Assembly (NCBI GenBank): GCA_035567895.1
Contig: DATMPC010000011.1
Span: forward strand, 62,001-126,000
Reading direction: 5' to 3'
DNA length: 64,000 nucleotides
Origin: Terriglobales bacterium
GTDB lineage: Bacteria > Acidobacteriota > Terriglobia > Terriglobales > Acidobacteriaceae
Of this stretch, positions 44,436 through 53,055 are shown piece after piece (position 1 is the stretch's first letter; each line of letters opens with the position of its first letter). Below the pieces are notes generated by a model. That model did no database searches, was not told the DNA's origin, and saw only the letters and a list, made by a program, of their open reading frames with translations. The translations under genes were made by a program, and so were the position numbers.

Positions 44436-44576
44436 TTGAGCCGCACCGAACGTTGAAGCAGCAGAAATTTCAGAGCGTCGATCTCATTGGGTTAAGGGCC
44501 TTAGCATGCGCGTGCATCAAGCTTGCCCGACCGATGGCTTCTGACTCGTCAAGCATGGAGCCACTCGGGAGGGAAG

Positions 44577-45836
44577 ATGTTACTGGGTTTATTCACAGCA
44601 GTTGTCGTGCTGATCTGTATTTACACGATCCGGCACTACTGCTTTACGGTCAGTCGCCTCGTCGGTCAGCAACGCCATCCATATGTTGATGTCGACACCG
44701 CCGAGTGGCCTCCAGTCACTGTCCTGATTGCCGCTCACAACGAGGAGGCGGTTGTTGGCGACATCCTTACCGCTCTGCTGGAAGTTGATTATCCAGCGGA
44801 GAAGCTCGCGATTGTCCCGGTAAACGATCGCTCAGTCGACCGCACTCGCGAAATCATCGACAGCTACGTAGTCAGGTATCCCGGACGCATCACTCCATTC
44901 CACCGAAGTGGCGGCAAACCCGGTAAAGCTGCAGCGCTGAAAGACGCGATGGCGTATGTGAATACGGAGATCATGCTCGTATTCGACGCGGACTATGTGC
45001 CCGGAAAAGCTCTGATCCGGCAATTGGCCTCGCCCTTCTTCGATCCCGAAGTGGGAAGCGTTATGGGGCGCGTTGTGCCGTTGAACGTCGGCAAGAAATT
45101 ACTGACACGCATCCTCGATCTTGAACGGTCGGGTGGATATCAGGTGGATCAACAGGCGCGCATGAATCTGCACTTTGTTCCGCAATACGGTGGAACTGTG
45201 GCAGGCATTCGCAAGTCTGCTCTCGATGAAATCGGGGGCTGGAATGAGAACACCCTTGCTGAAGACACAGACTTGACATATCGCCTGCTCCTCGCCGGAT
45301 GGAAAACCGTTTACGAGAACCGCGCAGAATGCTACGAAGAAGTGCCTGAACGATGGCCAGTTCGGGTGCGCCAGATCATGCGCTGGGCCAAGGGCCATAA
45401 CCAGGCGATGGTTGGCTACTCCGCTGCGTTGCTGCGCAGTCACAACGTCAGTTGGTGGGAACGATTCGATGGGTTGCTGCTGCTCGGTGTCTACATGATG
45501 GCTCCCGTCTTACTCCTGGGCTGGTTGCTGGCGATCGTCCTCTTCTATCTCGGCGCTCCTGTCGGTGGTGGAATTGCGGTATTGGGTCTCGCAGCATTTA
45601 CGACTCTCGGAAACTTCGCCGCTTTCTTCGAGATTGCGGCGGCTGCGCGTCTTGACGGATCAAGAGGACGGATTCAGCTACTGCCGCTTACATTCCTCGG
45701 CTTTACCGTAAGCGCGATCAGCGTCTCTCGCGCCGCCTGGCAGCAGTTCACTGCGTCGATTCGAGGTCAGGAAATGGTGTGGCACAAGACGGAGCGCTCG
45801 CGTGTGGCGCCGGTGGTATTGGAGAAGTCTGCGTGA
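44577..45836 (+). CDS. Processive GT2 membrane glycosyltransferase (polysaccharide synthase)
   Basis: A 419-residue protein. I start at the ATG of MLLGLFTAVVVLICIYTIRH, which has GGGAGGG just before it. One N-terminal helix is followed by the GT-A catalytic domain: TVLIAAHNEEAVV, VNDRSVDRT, DADYVPG, GGTVAGIRKSALDEIGGW, AEDTDLTYRLLLAGWK and the processivity motif QIMRWAKGHNQ (QxxRW). About four C-terminal helices form the translocation channel. The plan matches PgaC/HasA/BcsA-type synthases, without a PilZ domain. It should polymerise and export an amino-sugar chain. Confidence 0.93.
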   Translation: MLLGLFTAVVVLICIYTIRHYCFTVSRLVGQQRHPYVDVDTAEWPPVTVLIAAHNEEAVVGDILTALLEVDYPAEKLAIVPVNDRSVDRTREIIDSYVVRYPGRITPFHRSGGKPGKAAALKDAMAYVNTEIMLVFDADYVPGKALIRQLASPFFDPEVGSVMGRVVPLNVGKKLLTRILDLERSGGYQVDQQARMNLHFVPQYGGTVAGIRKSALDEIGGWNENTLAEDTDLTYRLLLAGWKTVYENRAECYEEVPERWPVRVRQIMRWAKGHNQAMVGYSAALLRSHNVSWWERFDGLLLLGVYMMAPVLLLGWLLAIVLFYLGAPVGGGIAVLGLAAFTTLGNFAAFFEIAAAARLDGSRGRIQLLPLTFLGFTVSAISVSRAAWQQFTASIRGQEMVWHKTERSRVAPVVLEKSA

Positions 45837-46876
45837 CCTCCATTCTCGGCCCTCTAGCGTTGGCTGCTTCTACTGGTGCTTTGTTGATGGTGCCACTCGC
45901 CCCAGCTCTGCGTGAGCTGATTCGCAAGCGCGATGCCGGGCCACTCATCACTCGCAAAGACGATGGCAATATTGCCAACTTCGCCTCCTCGTTGCGCACT
46001 CGCTGCATACCGCTTCAAACCATGCTGGATGAGTGTGCACGGCGTTGCGAGAACCAGTTTGTTGAGTCTCCGCAGGGCAACGTATTTCTGATTGGAGAGC
46101 CCGGGAGATGGACCGGTCCGCAACACACGACCACACTTGTCCTCTGCGCCGGACCTCTCGAACTCCCTGCTGAATACCAATCAATCGGCGACTTTTATTC
46201 TCGAGGAAGCGTGCGATGCGGAGAGCAGAACACGTTTCGTGCTCTTCTGAGCGACGCAGAAATCGTCTTAGGCGAGGGCACGCAGATTCTCCGCTGGATT
46301 CATTCTGAATCCGCTCTGCTTGCAGGAAGAAACTGCAGGCTATTCAACCGTGCGTCGTCCGGCAAATCGCTGACTCTATCACCTGGATGCACCTTCGAAC
46401 GCATTTACGCACCAGTAATCTACAGCTCAAGCGAAGCACAGGCACTCACCCTGCGAATCGAATACGCCGTGTATGCAAAGCTGGCGCAGAGTGGCATTGG
46501 GCGCAAGCGCATTCGCGGCGCAATGCACTTCCCTGCCGATGACCAGCACCGTGGAGACGTGTTAGCAACCAGAAAGCTCGACTTAGATCAAAGGGCATGC
46601 CTCTACGGCAGTGTGAAGGCTAATGGCGAGATTCTGCTCAAACAAGGAGCTGAGGTGCACGGCAGTGTCGTAAGCACAAAACGGATTCACATTTGCAGCG
46701 GAGCCTTTGTCAAAGGCCCAATCATCGCAGAGCGCGAAGTGATCATCGACTCAGGCGTACAGGTGGGGCTCCCAGGAACTCCAACGACGATCAGCGCTCC
46801 TCTGATTCGTCTTGCTCCTGGGTCAGTGCTCCACGGCACTGTGTGGGCAAGAGCAGAAGGCCGCGTGGGAGACTGA
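45833..46876 (+). CDS. Membrane-anchored bactofilin-like protein
   Basis: A 347-residue protein; I start at the GTG that overlaps the synthase stop (GTGA). One N-terminal helix (ILGPLALAASTGALLMVPLA) precedes a region of about 220 residues with no known family. A C-terminal beta-solenoid (about residues 245-335) follows with the repeating hydrophobic/Gly pattern of bactofilins (LYGSVKANGEILLKQGAEVH, GSVVSTKRIHICSGAFVKGP). It may form a scaffold that positions the synthase and the outer-membrane machinery. It is cotranslated with the synthase. Confidence 0.8.
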   Translation: MTSILGPLALAASTGALLMVPLAPALRELIRKRDAGPLITRKDDGNIANFASSLRTRCIPLQTMLDECARRCENQFVESPQGNVFLIGEPGRWTGPQHTTTLVLCAGPLELPAEYQSIGDFYSRGSVRCGEQNTFRALLSDAEIVLGEGTQILRWIHSESALLAGRNCRLFNRASSGKSLTLSPGCTFERIYAPVIYSSSEAQALTLRIEYAVYAKLAQSGIGRKRIRGAMHFPADDQHRGDVLATRKLDLDQRACLYGSVKANGEILLKQGAEVHGSVVSTKRIHICSGAFVKGPIIAEREVIIDSGVQVGLPGTPTTISAPLIRLAPGSVLHGTVWARAEGRVGD

Positions 46877-47893
46877 ATGCGCGGCACAATCCTTGTGTTG
46901 TTCCTTGGTTCGCTGGCTCTCTGCGCAACCACTACTTCGCGCGAGTTCAATCCTAACGGCTATCAGCTTCCCGATGGTGCGATCTCACTCCACCATCATG
47001 GCGAATACATCGAGCCCTACTTTGCGACCAAAGCGTTGCTTCTCGCACAGGAAGCAGGACTCGACGCACGCCAGCCGATTCAGCAGTGGATCCAGTGGCT
47101 GCTTCCGCGGCAGGACAAGCATGGAGGGTTTGGCCGCTATTGCCGCAAGCCAGGCGCCGACTGGAAGCTCTGCGCGCCGGCAGACGCCGACGATTCCATG
47201 CTCGCACTCTGGTTGCAATTGCTTTATACGAACGCTCCGGATTCGGGGATCCCGACAGAATGGCAGCAAAGCGTTCGCAAAGCCCGCGATAGTTTGAAAG
47301 GCCTGAGAAACAGACGACTCGAGGTCTATTACATTTCGCGCAGTAACCATGTTGCTCTTCTCATGGACAACATCGAGGTCTACTCCGCGCTCATGGCCAT
47401 TGCGCACTCGGAAAAGCGCTTCGGCGACACTAAGGAAGCGCAATCCACGTATGTAGAAGCAGAGAAGCTGAATTTCGGCATCCAGAAAGTGTTTTGGAAC
47501 AAACACGCGGAGTGGTTTCGACCATCTATCCAGAAGAGCAGGTCTGCTTTCTATCCTGACGTTGTTGCCCAGGTATATCCCTGGCTGGCCGATCTCCCTA
47601 TGGAGTCTGACGTGCAAACTCGGGAAGCATGGGATCGGTGGAGGAATCGTTTCGCCAGTGAGTGGCTGGAAAAGAAAGTTGATCCGCATCCGTGGGGGCT
47701 GGTAGCAATGGCCGCGCTGAAATTCGGTGACGACGCCAGCGCTGCCTGCTGGCTCTCACGCTCCGAGCCGCTGCGGTACAGCACGAATTGGAATGTGCTC
47801 GAAGAGTCTGCGTTCCAGGCTGTGCAGGCACATTTGCAAGATGCAGTGAAGTCGAATCCTAATGCTTGTTCCGAGGTGAACAGCGCACCATGA
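46877..47893 (+). CDS. Secreted protein, likely (alpha/alpha)-toroid glycoside hydrolase or lyase
   Basis: A 338-residue protein with a signal peptide (RGTILVLFLGSLALCATTTS). The body is helix-rich with many aromatics (IQQWIQWLLPRQDKHGGFGR, ADADDSMLALWLQLLY, NIEVYSALMAIAHSEKRFG), the look of GH8-type (alpha/alpha)6 folds. I cannot assign a family or the catalytic acids with confidence (D and E of ADADDS and DNIEVYS are candidates). It follows the bactofilin-like gene directly (TGAATG). A hydrolase partner is usual in synthase-dependent polysaccharide operons. Confidence 0.75.
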   Translation: MRGTILVLFLGSLALCATTTSREFNPNGYQLPDGAISLHHHGEYIEPYFATKALLLAQEAGLDARQPIQQWIQWLLPRQDKHGGFGRYCRKPGADWKLCAPADADDSMLALWLQLLYTNAPDSGIPTEWQQSVRKARDSLKGLRNRRLEVYYISRSNHVALLMDNIEVYSALMAIAHSEKRFGDTKEAQSTYVEAEKLNFGIQKVFWNKHAEWFRPSIQKSRSAFYPDVVAQVYPWLADLPMESDVQTREAWDRWRNRFASEWLEKKVDPHPWGLVAMAALKFGDDASAACWLSRSEPLRYSTNWNVLEESAFQAVQAHLQDAVKSNPNACSEVNSAP

Positions 47894-49794
47894 AGGCCAT
47901 GTTGAAACCGAAACTGGCGATTGCAGTTGCCATGGTGCTCCTCACGTGCGCGGCGGCTGTCGTGTATCACAACAAAGGCATCGCGCCGGTTTCTGCCGAC
48001 ACGATTCTGCTTCTGCTTCCCGATTCGCTCAGCGATAAAGACATTCAAGTCCAGGTATGGCTTGATGCAGCCGCCGAAGAAGGATTTCATCTTCAGGTCA
48101 TACCGGACTCCGCCTTGCTCGATCCGATGTTTGCGATAAAGGCAGCCGGTTTGATCGTCCCTGATCAAATTCATAGACACGCCAACGACGCACTTGTCGG
48201 CGCGTTGCACCATTACGTCCAGCAAGGCGGGGCTTTAATGCTGGTTTACGATGCCTGCACTTGGGACCTGAACGGCCGCTATGCCACGCGAAGCTCGCGA
48301 TTATCTGATCTTGCCGGCGTTGATTATGCGCTCTATGACCGTTTTGGTACAGACAGCATCCTCTCCGGAAATGTCTGGGGTAGCACTCAGGCCATGCAGG
48401 ATTTGGGAATTCCGCCGGGAGCTTTTGCGCCGATTAAGGAGAAGCGGCAATCGCCACCGTTAAAGCGCGTAGCGATGCATGGGCCCCACTCGGCGGATGA
48501 TCGTCAGGTTCTGGTCGGATATTTGTATGGAGAACTGGAATATCCGAGTTTCCAGACCACGGGCGAATACCAGGGTAAGGCCCTGTTGCAGACGACGAAT
48601 GGCATAGTCGCAGGCGAAAAAGACCACGGCGCGGGTCGGGTGCTATTCGTAAATCTCCCGCTTGGATATCTCACAACTCGCACCGACGGCATGTTGCTTC
48701 ACTCCTTCCTTCATTACTTCGCGGAAGAGATGCTGCAACTGCCACATCTGGCGAACGTTCCCGACGGAATCGGCGGCGTTGTGATGAACTGGCATATCGA
48801 TGCAGCGTCTGCCCTCAAGCCATTGACGATGCTGCGCAAAGCAGGAATCTTCAATAATGGGCCATTCTCGGCAGACTTTACGGCAGGCCCGGATGTGGAT
48901 GAGTTCCACGATGGGAAGGGCCTCAATCTGCAGAATGACGCGGAATCACGTTCCTGGGTGCGTTTCCTGATCGAACACGGCAATGAAGTTGGAAGTCACG
49001 GTGGCTGGATCCACAACTATTTCGGAAGGAACCTGTCCGATTCCAACCAGGAGTCGTTCCAGCAATATCTGGAACTTAATAAGAAGACCATTGAAGAGAG
49101 CACAGGCCATCCCGTACACGAATATTCGGCGCCGCTCGGCAATCAACCAGCATGGGTTACGCGGTGGTTAGAGAAGAACAACGTTGTTGCCTATTACTTT
49201 GCAGGCGACTCGGGCATGGGTCCAACGCGAGTTTATCGAGACAATGGCCGTGATGGAGACAGAATTTGGGCATTCCCCATTCTCCATTTTGGGACTGAAG
49301 CCAGCCTCGAGGAGATGCACATGGGATCGATCTCCGAGGCCGCAGTGCAGAATTGGCTGACAAATGTGGCGGATTTTACGTCTGGTAAGCACGTCGTCCG
49401 GCTAGTTTATTCGCATCCGCTGGGGGCATCACGCTACATCGAGACGCTGCAAACCTGGTTTCAGCACACGCGCGAACTTACCGGTGAGGGACGATTCCGC
49501 TGGTACACGATGTCGCAGGCAGCGAATTTCCTGAATGAGCGGCAGGAAGTTACGTGGTCGATCCAGCATCGCGGCGCCAATTCCGTGCTTACGGCGAGCC
49601 ATCACCGCACTCTCGAGCACGAAGCGTGGATCTTTCCAGACTCGAAATACGGTCAGCCACGTGTGACTAAAGGCTTCGCAGACATCCACGATCAGGACGG
49701 TTATTGGATCGTGGCTGCGAAGGACTGCAAGAATCTCAATGTTTCACTAGCAGAGCGCCAGACAAGCAATGCGAATCCTCAGGCTGGAAACTAG
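47890..49794 (+). CDS. PelA-like protein: GATase-like domain plus polysaccharide deacetylase
   Basis: A 634-residue protein; the ATG overlaps the upstream stop (ATGA). A signal anchor at the start (KLAIAVAMVLLTCAAAVVYH) is followed by a glutamine-amidotransferase-like domain (about 40-275; DTILLLLPDSLSDKD, YVQQGGALMLVYDA, GAGRVLFVNLPLGYL). A NodB-like deacetylase domain (about 290-560) comes next with the metal-site aspartate in MNWHIDA and the histidine pair in VGSHGGWIHN. The C terminus is beta-rich. GATase-deacetylase order resembles the C-terminal half of PelA. It probably removes acetyl groups from the polymer in the periplasm. Confidence 0.85.
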   Translation: MKAMLKPKLAIAVAMVLLTCAAAVVYHNKGIAPVSADTILLLLPDSLSDKDIQVQVWLDAAAEEGFHLQVIPDSALLDPMFAIKAAGLIVPDQIHRHANDALVGALHHYVQQGGALMLVYDACTWDLNGRYATRSSRLSDLAGVDYALYDRFGTDSILSGNVWGSTQAMQDLGIPPGAFAPIKEKRQSPPLKRVAMHGPHSADDRQVLVGYLYGELEYPSFQTTGEYQGKALLQTTNGIVAGEKDHGAGRVLFVNLPLGYLTTRTDGMLLHSFLHYFAEEMLQLPHLANVPDGIGGVVMNWHIDAASALKPLTMLRKAGIFNNGPFSADFTAGPDVDEFHDGKGLNLQNDAESRSWVRFLIEHGNEVGSHGGWIHNYFGRNLSDSNQESFQQYLELNKKTIEESTGHPVHEYSAPLGNQPAWVTRWLEKNNVVAYYFAGDSGMGPTRVYRDNGRDGDRIWAFPILHFGTEASLEEMHMGSISEAAVQNWLTNVADFTSGKHVVRLVYSHPLGASRYIETLQTWFQHTRELTGEGRFRWYTMSQAANFLNERQEVTWSIQHRGANSVLTASHHRTLEHEAWIFPDSKYGQPRVTKGFADIHDQDGYWIVAAKDCKNLNVSLAERQTSNANPQAGN

Positions 49795-49809
49795 CACTTG
49801 AGGCTTCGA

Positions 49810-50658
49810 ATGACTGTAAAAACAAAAAAGACTCTCGCGATTGCATTGTGTTTGCTTCTCTTACCTGCACTATTTGCGCAGGATACGGGTACTCCTGTGG
49901 CACAGGGAGCAAGCGTTCCCGGATTGGGAGGCATCCGATCCGGTCTCGATGGGCCCGGCTACATTGAATTTGGCGGCGGATATAGCGACATGTATCCGCC
50001 TCCATACGTGCCTTGGCGAGATGCCTATGTGCGGATCCTCGCCTCCGGTGGAAGAAATACCTTCCATGGCGAAGCATCTCGCCTAGACCGATATGGCGAC
50101 ACTGGCTGGTATTACGGGGCCGGAATTGTGCGGGACATCTCCGAGAACTGGTTCGCCGATGCACATGTTGGCAGCAGCGTAGGCGGATTTTTCCTTCCAA
50201 AACTGCGCGTAGATAGCAGCATTAGCCGCAAAGTTCTTAGCAATAAGCGGCTCGTGCTTACCGGAATCTTCGGATATGACAAATCCAAAGAAGTGAATCA
50301 CGACTTTCGCTTCGGTCCAGCGTTCACTTACTACACCCCTTGGCCTATTACGGCGCAGGGTGGAGTGAACTTTGTGAGGGCGAATCCAGGTAATATATCC
50401 ACTTTTTCTGAGTACTTGGCGCTCACACAAGGACACGAAAAGGAACATTACATCACCGTTCGCGCCGAATTGGGACGCGAGGGATACCTGATCGTGGGCC
50501 CACAGAATGTGCTCCAGAACTTCGCCTTCCGCCAATATTCGGGCACGTGGCGCCAGTGGATCGGCCCAGGATGGGGCGTAAACATCATCTTTAATCACGA
50601 AAACACCCCGTTCTTTCGCCGCAACGGAGGCACGGTAGGCCTATTCGTGGAGTTCTAA
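49810..50658 (+). CDS. Outer-membrane beta-barrel, YaiO family
   Basis: A 282-residue protein with a signal peptide (TLAIALCLLLLPALFAQ). The mature part is a series of amphipathic strands rich in aromatics and glycine (YIEFGGGYSDMYPPPYVPWR, GWYYGAGIVRDISENWFADA, FYNHE-type ending FFRRNGGTVGLFVEF). This is the YaiO-type barrel proposed to export polysaccharide in Enterobacteria. No TPR scaffold domain is attached. I start at the ATG at 49810. Its stop overlaps the next start by one base (TAATG). It is the outer-membrane port of this operon. Confidence 0.85.
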   Translation: MTVKTKKTLAIALCLLLLPALFAQDTGTPVAQGASVPGLGGIRSGLDGPGYIEFGGGYSDMYPPPYVPWRDAYVRILASGGRNTFHGEASRLDRYGDTGWYYGAGIVRDISENWFADAHVGSSVGGFFLPKLRVDSSISRKVLSNKRLVLTGIFGYDKSKEVNHDFRFGPAFTYYTPWPITAQGGVNFVRANPGNISTFSEYLALTQGHEKEHYITVRAELGREGYLIVGPQNVLQNFAFRQYSGTWRQWIGPGWGVNIIFNHENTPFFRRNGGTVGLFVEF

Positions 50659-51464
50659 TGAGCACAACCACTCCATCAGCGCTTACAGAAGCGCAGGTTT
50701 ACGACATTCGACGCCGGGGTTGGCGCGGTGGAATCATCACTCCTCACCGCGCATTTGCGCGTTTGCACTTCACTGCGCGCGATTTTTACCTCATTGGGGC
50801 GTCAGTTTTGGCAATTAGCGCAGCGTGGTTGCTCTCACTGCGTTACGTTGGAGAGCTTTGGTTCCATATTTTCCGGTTTTGGCACCGCGCTTTAGGACTT
50901 GAAGGATCGGTTGCGCGCGCGCCTCAGGTTTGGGGACCGATACATTTTTCGATGCCAACGGTGCTCATTTCCGCCGGTCCGCCTGACGCTTTCACGTGGT
51001 GGACAACGGCCGCAGTGACGCTATTGGCCCTCTGGATGTCGTTTGGAATCCCCGAAGAGCATCTTCCATTCGCATATTTACTGCGCTTTCTAGTGATCAT
51101 TCAGGGCACAGCGCTCGCATATTTTCTCTTTGCGGCGGCAAAATTTCCGCACGATCTGCCCAGCTACATCGTCGGAATGCTCCATTTCGGGACAATTTTT
51201 ATCACCCTGCTGCCGCTGATTCTGGGTTTCAGCTACTTCTTATTCGATTTCCGGCTGCTGCAAAAAGTCGGCCTAACCGTCGGGATCATGGCTTATCTGG
51301 TCGTCTTTCTGCCGTTCCAGTACATGCTGCACGTCTGGATAATCCACAATTCCATCCTCTATATGCCGCTTCTGTACTTCGTTTTCGGCCCCTTCCTCGA
51401 CGTTCTGATCTTCGTTAGCCTCTACTCCTGGGGCATGAGTTGGCGTTCACGCGACGGAATCTGA
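50658..51464 (+). CDS. Polytopic membrane protein of the exopolysaccharide operon
   Basis: A 268-residue protein with a cytoplasmic N terminus (about 40 residues, basic) and about six to seven hydrophobic helices, the first being YLIGASVLAISAAWLLSLRYV. There are aromatic- and His-rich loops such as FHIFRFWHRAL and VWGPIHFSMP. Function is unknown. Its last place in the operon and overlap with the YaiO-like gene suggest a role in modifying or exporting the polymer. It lacks acyltransferase motifs I can see. Confidence 0.8.
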   Translation: MSTTTPSALTEAQVYDIRRRGWRGGIITPHRAFARLHFTARDFYLIGASVLAISAAWLLSLRYVGELWFHIFRFWHRALGLEGSVARAPQVWGPIHFSMPTVLISAGPPDAFTWWTTAAVTLLALWMSFGIPEEHLPFAYLLRFLVIIQGTALAYFLFAAAKFPHDLPSYIVGMLHFGTIFITLLPLILGFSYFLFDFRLLQKVGLTVGIMAYLVVFLPFQYMLHVWIIHNSILYMPLLYFVFGPFLDVLIFVSLYSWGMSWRSRDGI

Positions 51465-51760
51465 CACCAAACCTGGTCGCCAAGCAGCAATCCGGGAACT
51501 AAAATGCGCTGAAATAAGCGTGATTTTTCCGCTTACTGGCATCGCTCAGACGCTGCTTTACCCTACTATCTAGGCGCTAACTGAGTGATTTAGCGCCGCT
51601 TCGAGCACTTGTCCAAGGCACCATAACTACGTCTTAAGGCCCAAACGAGGCGGTTTCAGAGCACTAACGCGGCAGTTTCAGGGCGCTGGCGGGACACTTT
51701 CGGGGCACTTAAGCGCGCTTTTGAGGTATTTTCGCCGATATAAAGAGGTGCGATAACTCA
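51465..51760. repeat. Intergenic gap with a 22-base periodic repeat
   Basis: The motif TTTC(A/G)GxGC recurs at exactly 22-base steps: 51654, 51676, 51698 and 51720, with recognisable variation (GCGGCAGTTTCAGGGC; GGGACACTTTCGGGGC). Less clear units may continue upstream. It is not a CRISPR array, because the repeats abut. A second short hairpin (TAAGCG...CGCTTA) lies near 51517. No gene is present; the operon end and the convergent Sel1 gene border it. Confidence 0.65.
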
Positions 51761-52504
51761 CTAATTTACCCCCTCAGCGACATTCGGGAACTCCAACGTC
51801 ACTTCTCCGTCGTCCTTCCACGCTGAGCGATGCTCTTCAATCCATTGTTCCGCTCGGGCCTCGGTGCGCTGCGCATCTTCAAGAGATAGGCGTTTGCGCA
51901 GCAATTCGACAAAGGCCGGAAAATCTTTCTGTGCGCGATCAGCCGCTGCGCTGGCAGTTACGCGGGCCCAGAAGTAGGCCAAGTTGTTGTCCGGCGACAG
52001 GGCGCCTCCACCGGCATAGATCCTTGCGAGATTGTGCCAAGCCATTGTTTCTCCTCGTTCAGCCGCGAGGTTATACCAATGGATCGCCTGAGCATTGTCC
52101 CTGGAAACGCCTGCGCCTTTCTCGTAGAGGCCGCCAAGATTATTTTGTGCAAACCGATTACCGTGATCTGCAGCTTTGCGATACCATCGCGCAGCTTGCG
52201 AGAGATCGGCTGCCACGCCTTTCCCAGCCTCGTAGATCATTGCGCAGTGAACACTCGAACCACACCGAATGACACGCCCGCGCGGCCCGCGAAGGGTGTG
52301 CAACGTGGGATGAATTCGGCTCCTTGCTGTACGCGAGCGATCCGAATCACCGGAGTGGTTCGCGCATTCGACCACTCCGAATGAATCGGACGTTCTCGAG
52401 GCTGACAGAAAAGCCTCGGAACCCTTCAGCACGCACGCTGCGGTTGAAGTTCGCTGGTAAGCGGGCGGGTGCCTTTGCTCAGGTCTCCTCCACACTCGAG
52501 TCAA
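51761..52504 (-). CDS. Sel1-repeat protein with an atypical N terminus
   Basis: A 247-residue frame. Residues about 85-180 hold three Sel1-type TPR-like units (AMIYEAGKGVAADLSQAARW; NLGGLYEKGAGVSRDNAQAI; NLARIYAGGG). The tail is helical. The first 80 residues are Ser/Arg-rich, without structure or signal peptide, and look like translated non-coding sequence, so the real protein may start later or the gene may be truncated. Sel1 proteins are scaffolds for protein interactions. It precedes no obvious partner: a degenerate acyltransferase gene lies upstream of it on the same strand. Confidence 0.6.
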   Translation of the reverse strand: MTRVWRRPEQRHPPAYQRTSTAACVLKGSEAFLSASRTSDSFGVVECANHSGDSDRSRTARSRIHPTLHTLRGPRGRVIRCGSSVHCAMIYEAGKGVAADLSQAARWYRKAADHGNRFAQNNLGGLYEKGAGVSRDNAQAIHWYNLAAERGETMAWHNLARIYAGGGALSPDNNLAYFWARVTASAAADRAQKDFPAFVELLRKRLSLEDAQRTEARAEQWIEEHRSAWKDDGEVTLEFPNVAEGVN

Positions 52505-52507
52505 AGG

Positions 52508-53023
52508 CTATGACGATGCTGAGAGGTTGCTCTCGATTGCGTCTTTCACGACAGTGATGAGGCGGTCGATTTTCTCGCGACCATAAGGACTTGGATCAAT
52601 CGGTTCGCCAATCGTGACGGTCGCCGTGCGCTCGGGAGATGCGTGGCTCCCTCCACTTGCCGATATTGCCCGCGTTCCGTCGATTGTGACGGGCAAAATC
52701 TGCTTGCCGCTTGCCACTGCTCGCAAGGGGATGCCCAGGATCTCCTTTGACTCAACCATCTGCATCGGTATTCCCAGGGCCTGGTAGAGCACTGGAATGT
52801 CGTAGCGGGACTGACGATTGCTCATCACAATGTAGCCTCGGTCTTCCCTTATGTGCTGGCGCCCAATCACCTTTAAGCGTATTCCGGCTTCCTCCAGCAT
52901 TCGATGCGACCACGTGTCAAGGTGCCCTTCGCAAATCGCGGATGCAAGCTCGGCGATGGTCGAAAAGGAGACGCGCGAAGTATTTGCCGCTTCGAGCGCA
53001 ATGATGTCGAGGGTGTTAGTCAT
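52508..53023 (-). CDS. PlsC-like acyltransferase, probably degenerate
   Basis: 171 residues related to 1-acylglycerol-3-phosphate acyltransferases. The region around the HX4D catalytic motif is recognisable (YIVMSNRQSRYDIPVLYQAL), but the histidine is arginine (R70-x4-D75). The segments after it that normally hold the second conserved arginine block and FPEGTR are missing: LGIPLRAVASGKQILPVTID joins the two ends. The length is about two thirds of the family norm. It is therefore likely inactive or a pseudogene with an intact reading frame. It lies 32 bases downstream of the MddA-like gene. Confidence 0.65.
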   Translation of the reverse strand: MTNTLDIIALEAANTSRVSFSTIAELASAICEGHLDTWSHRMLEEAGIRLKVIGRQHIREDRGYIVMSNRQSRYDIPVLYQALGIPMQMVESKEILGIPLRAVASGKQILPVTIDGTRAISASGGSHASPERTATVTIGEPIDPSPYGREKIDRLITVVKDAIESNLSASS

Positions 53024-53055
53024 TCAAAGTCTCCTGCAACAATTTGGAAGTCCGG

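Noticed and set aside
51650-51726. CRISPR-like array
   Set aside because: The 22-base units touch each other with no spacers, vary between units, and no cas genes are present.
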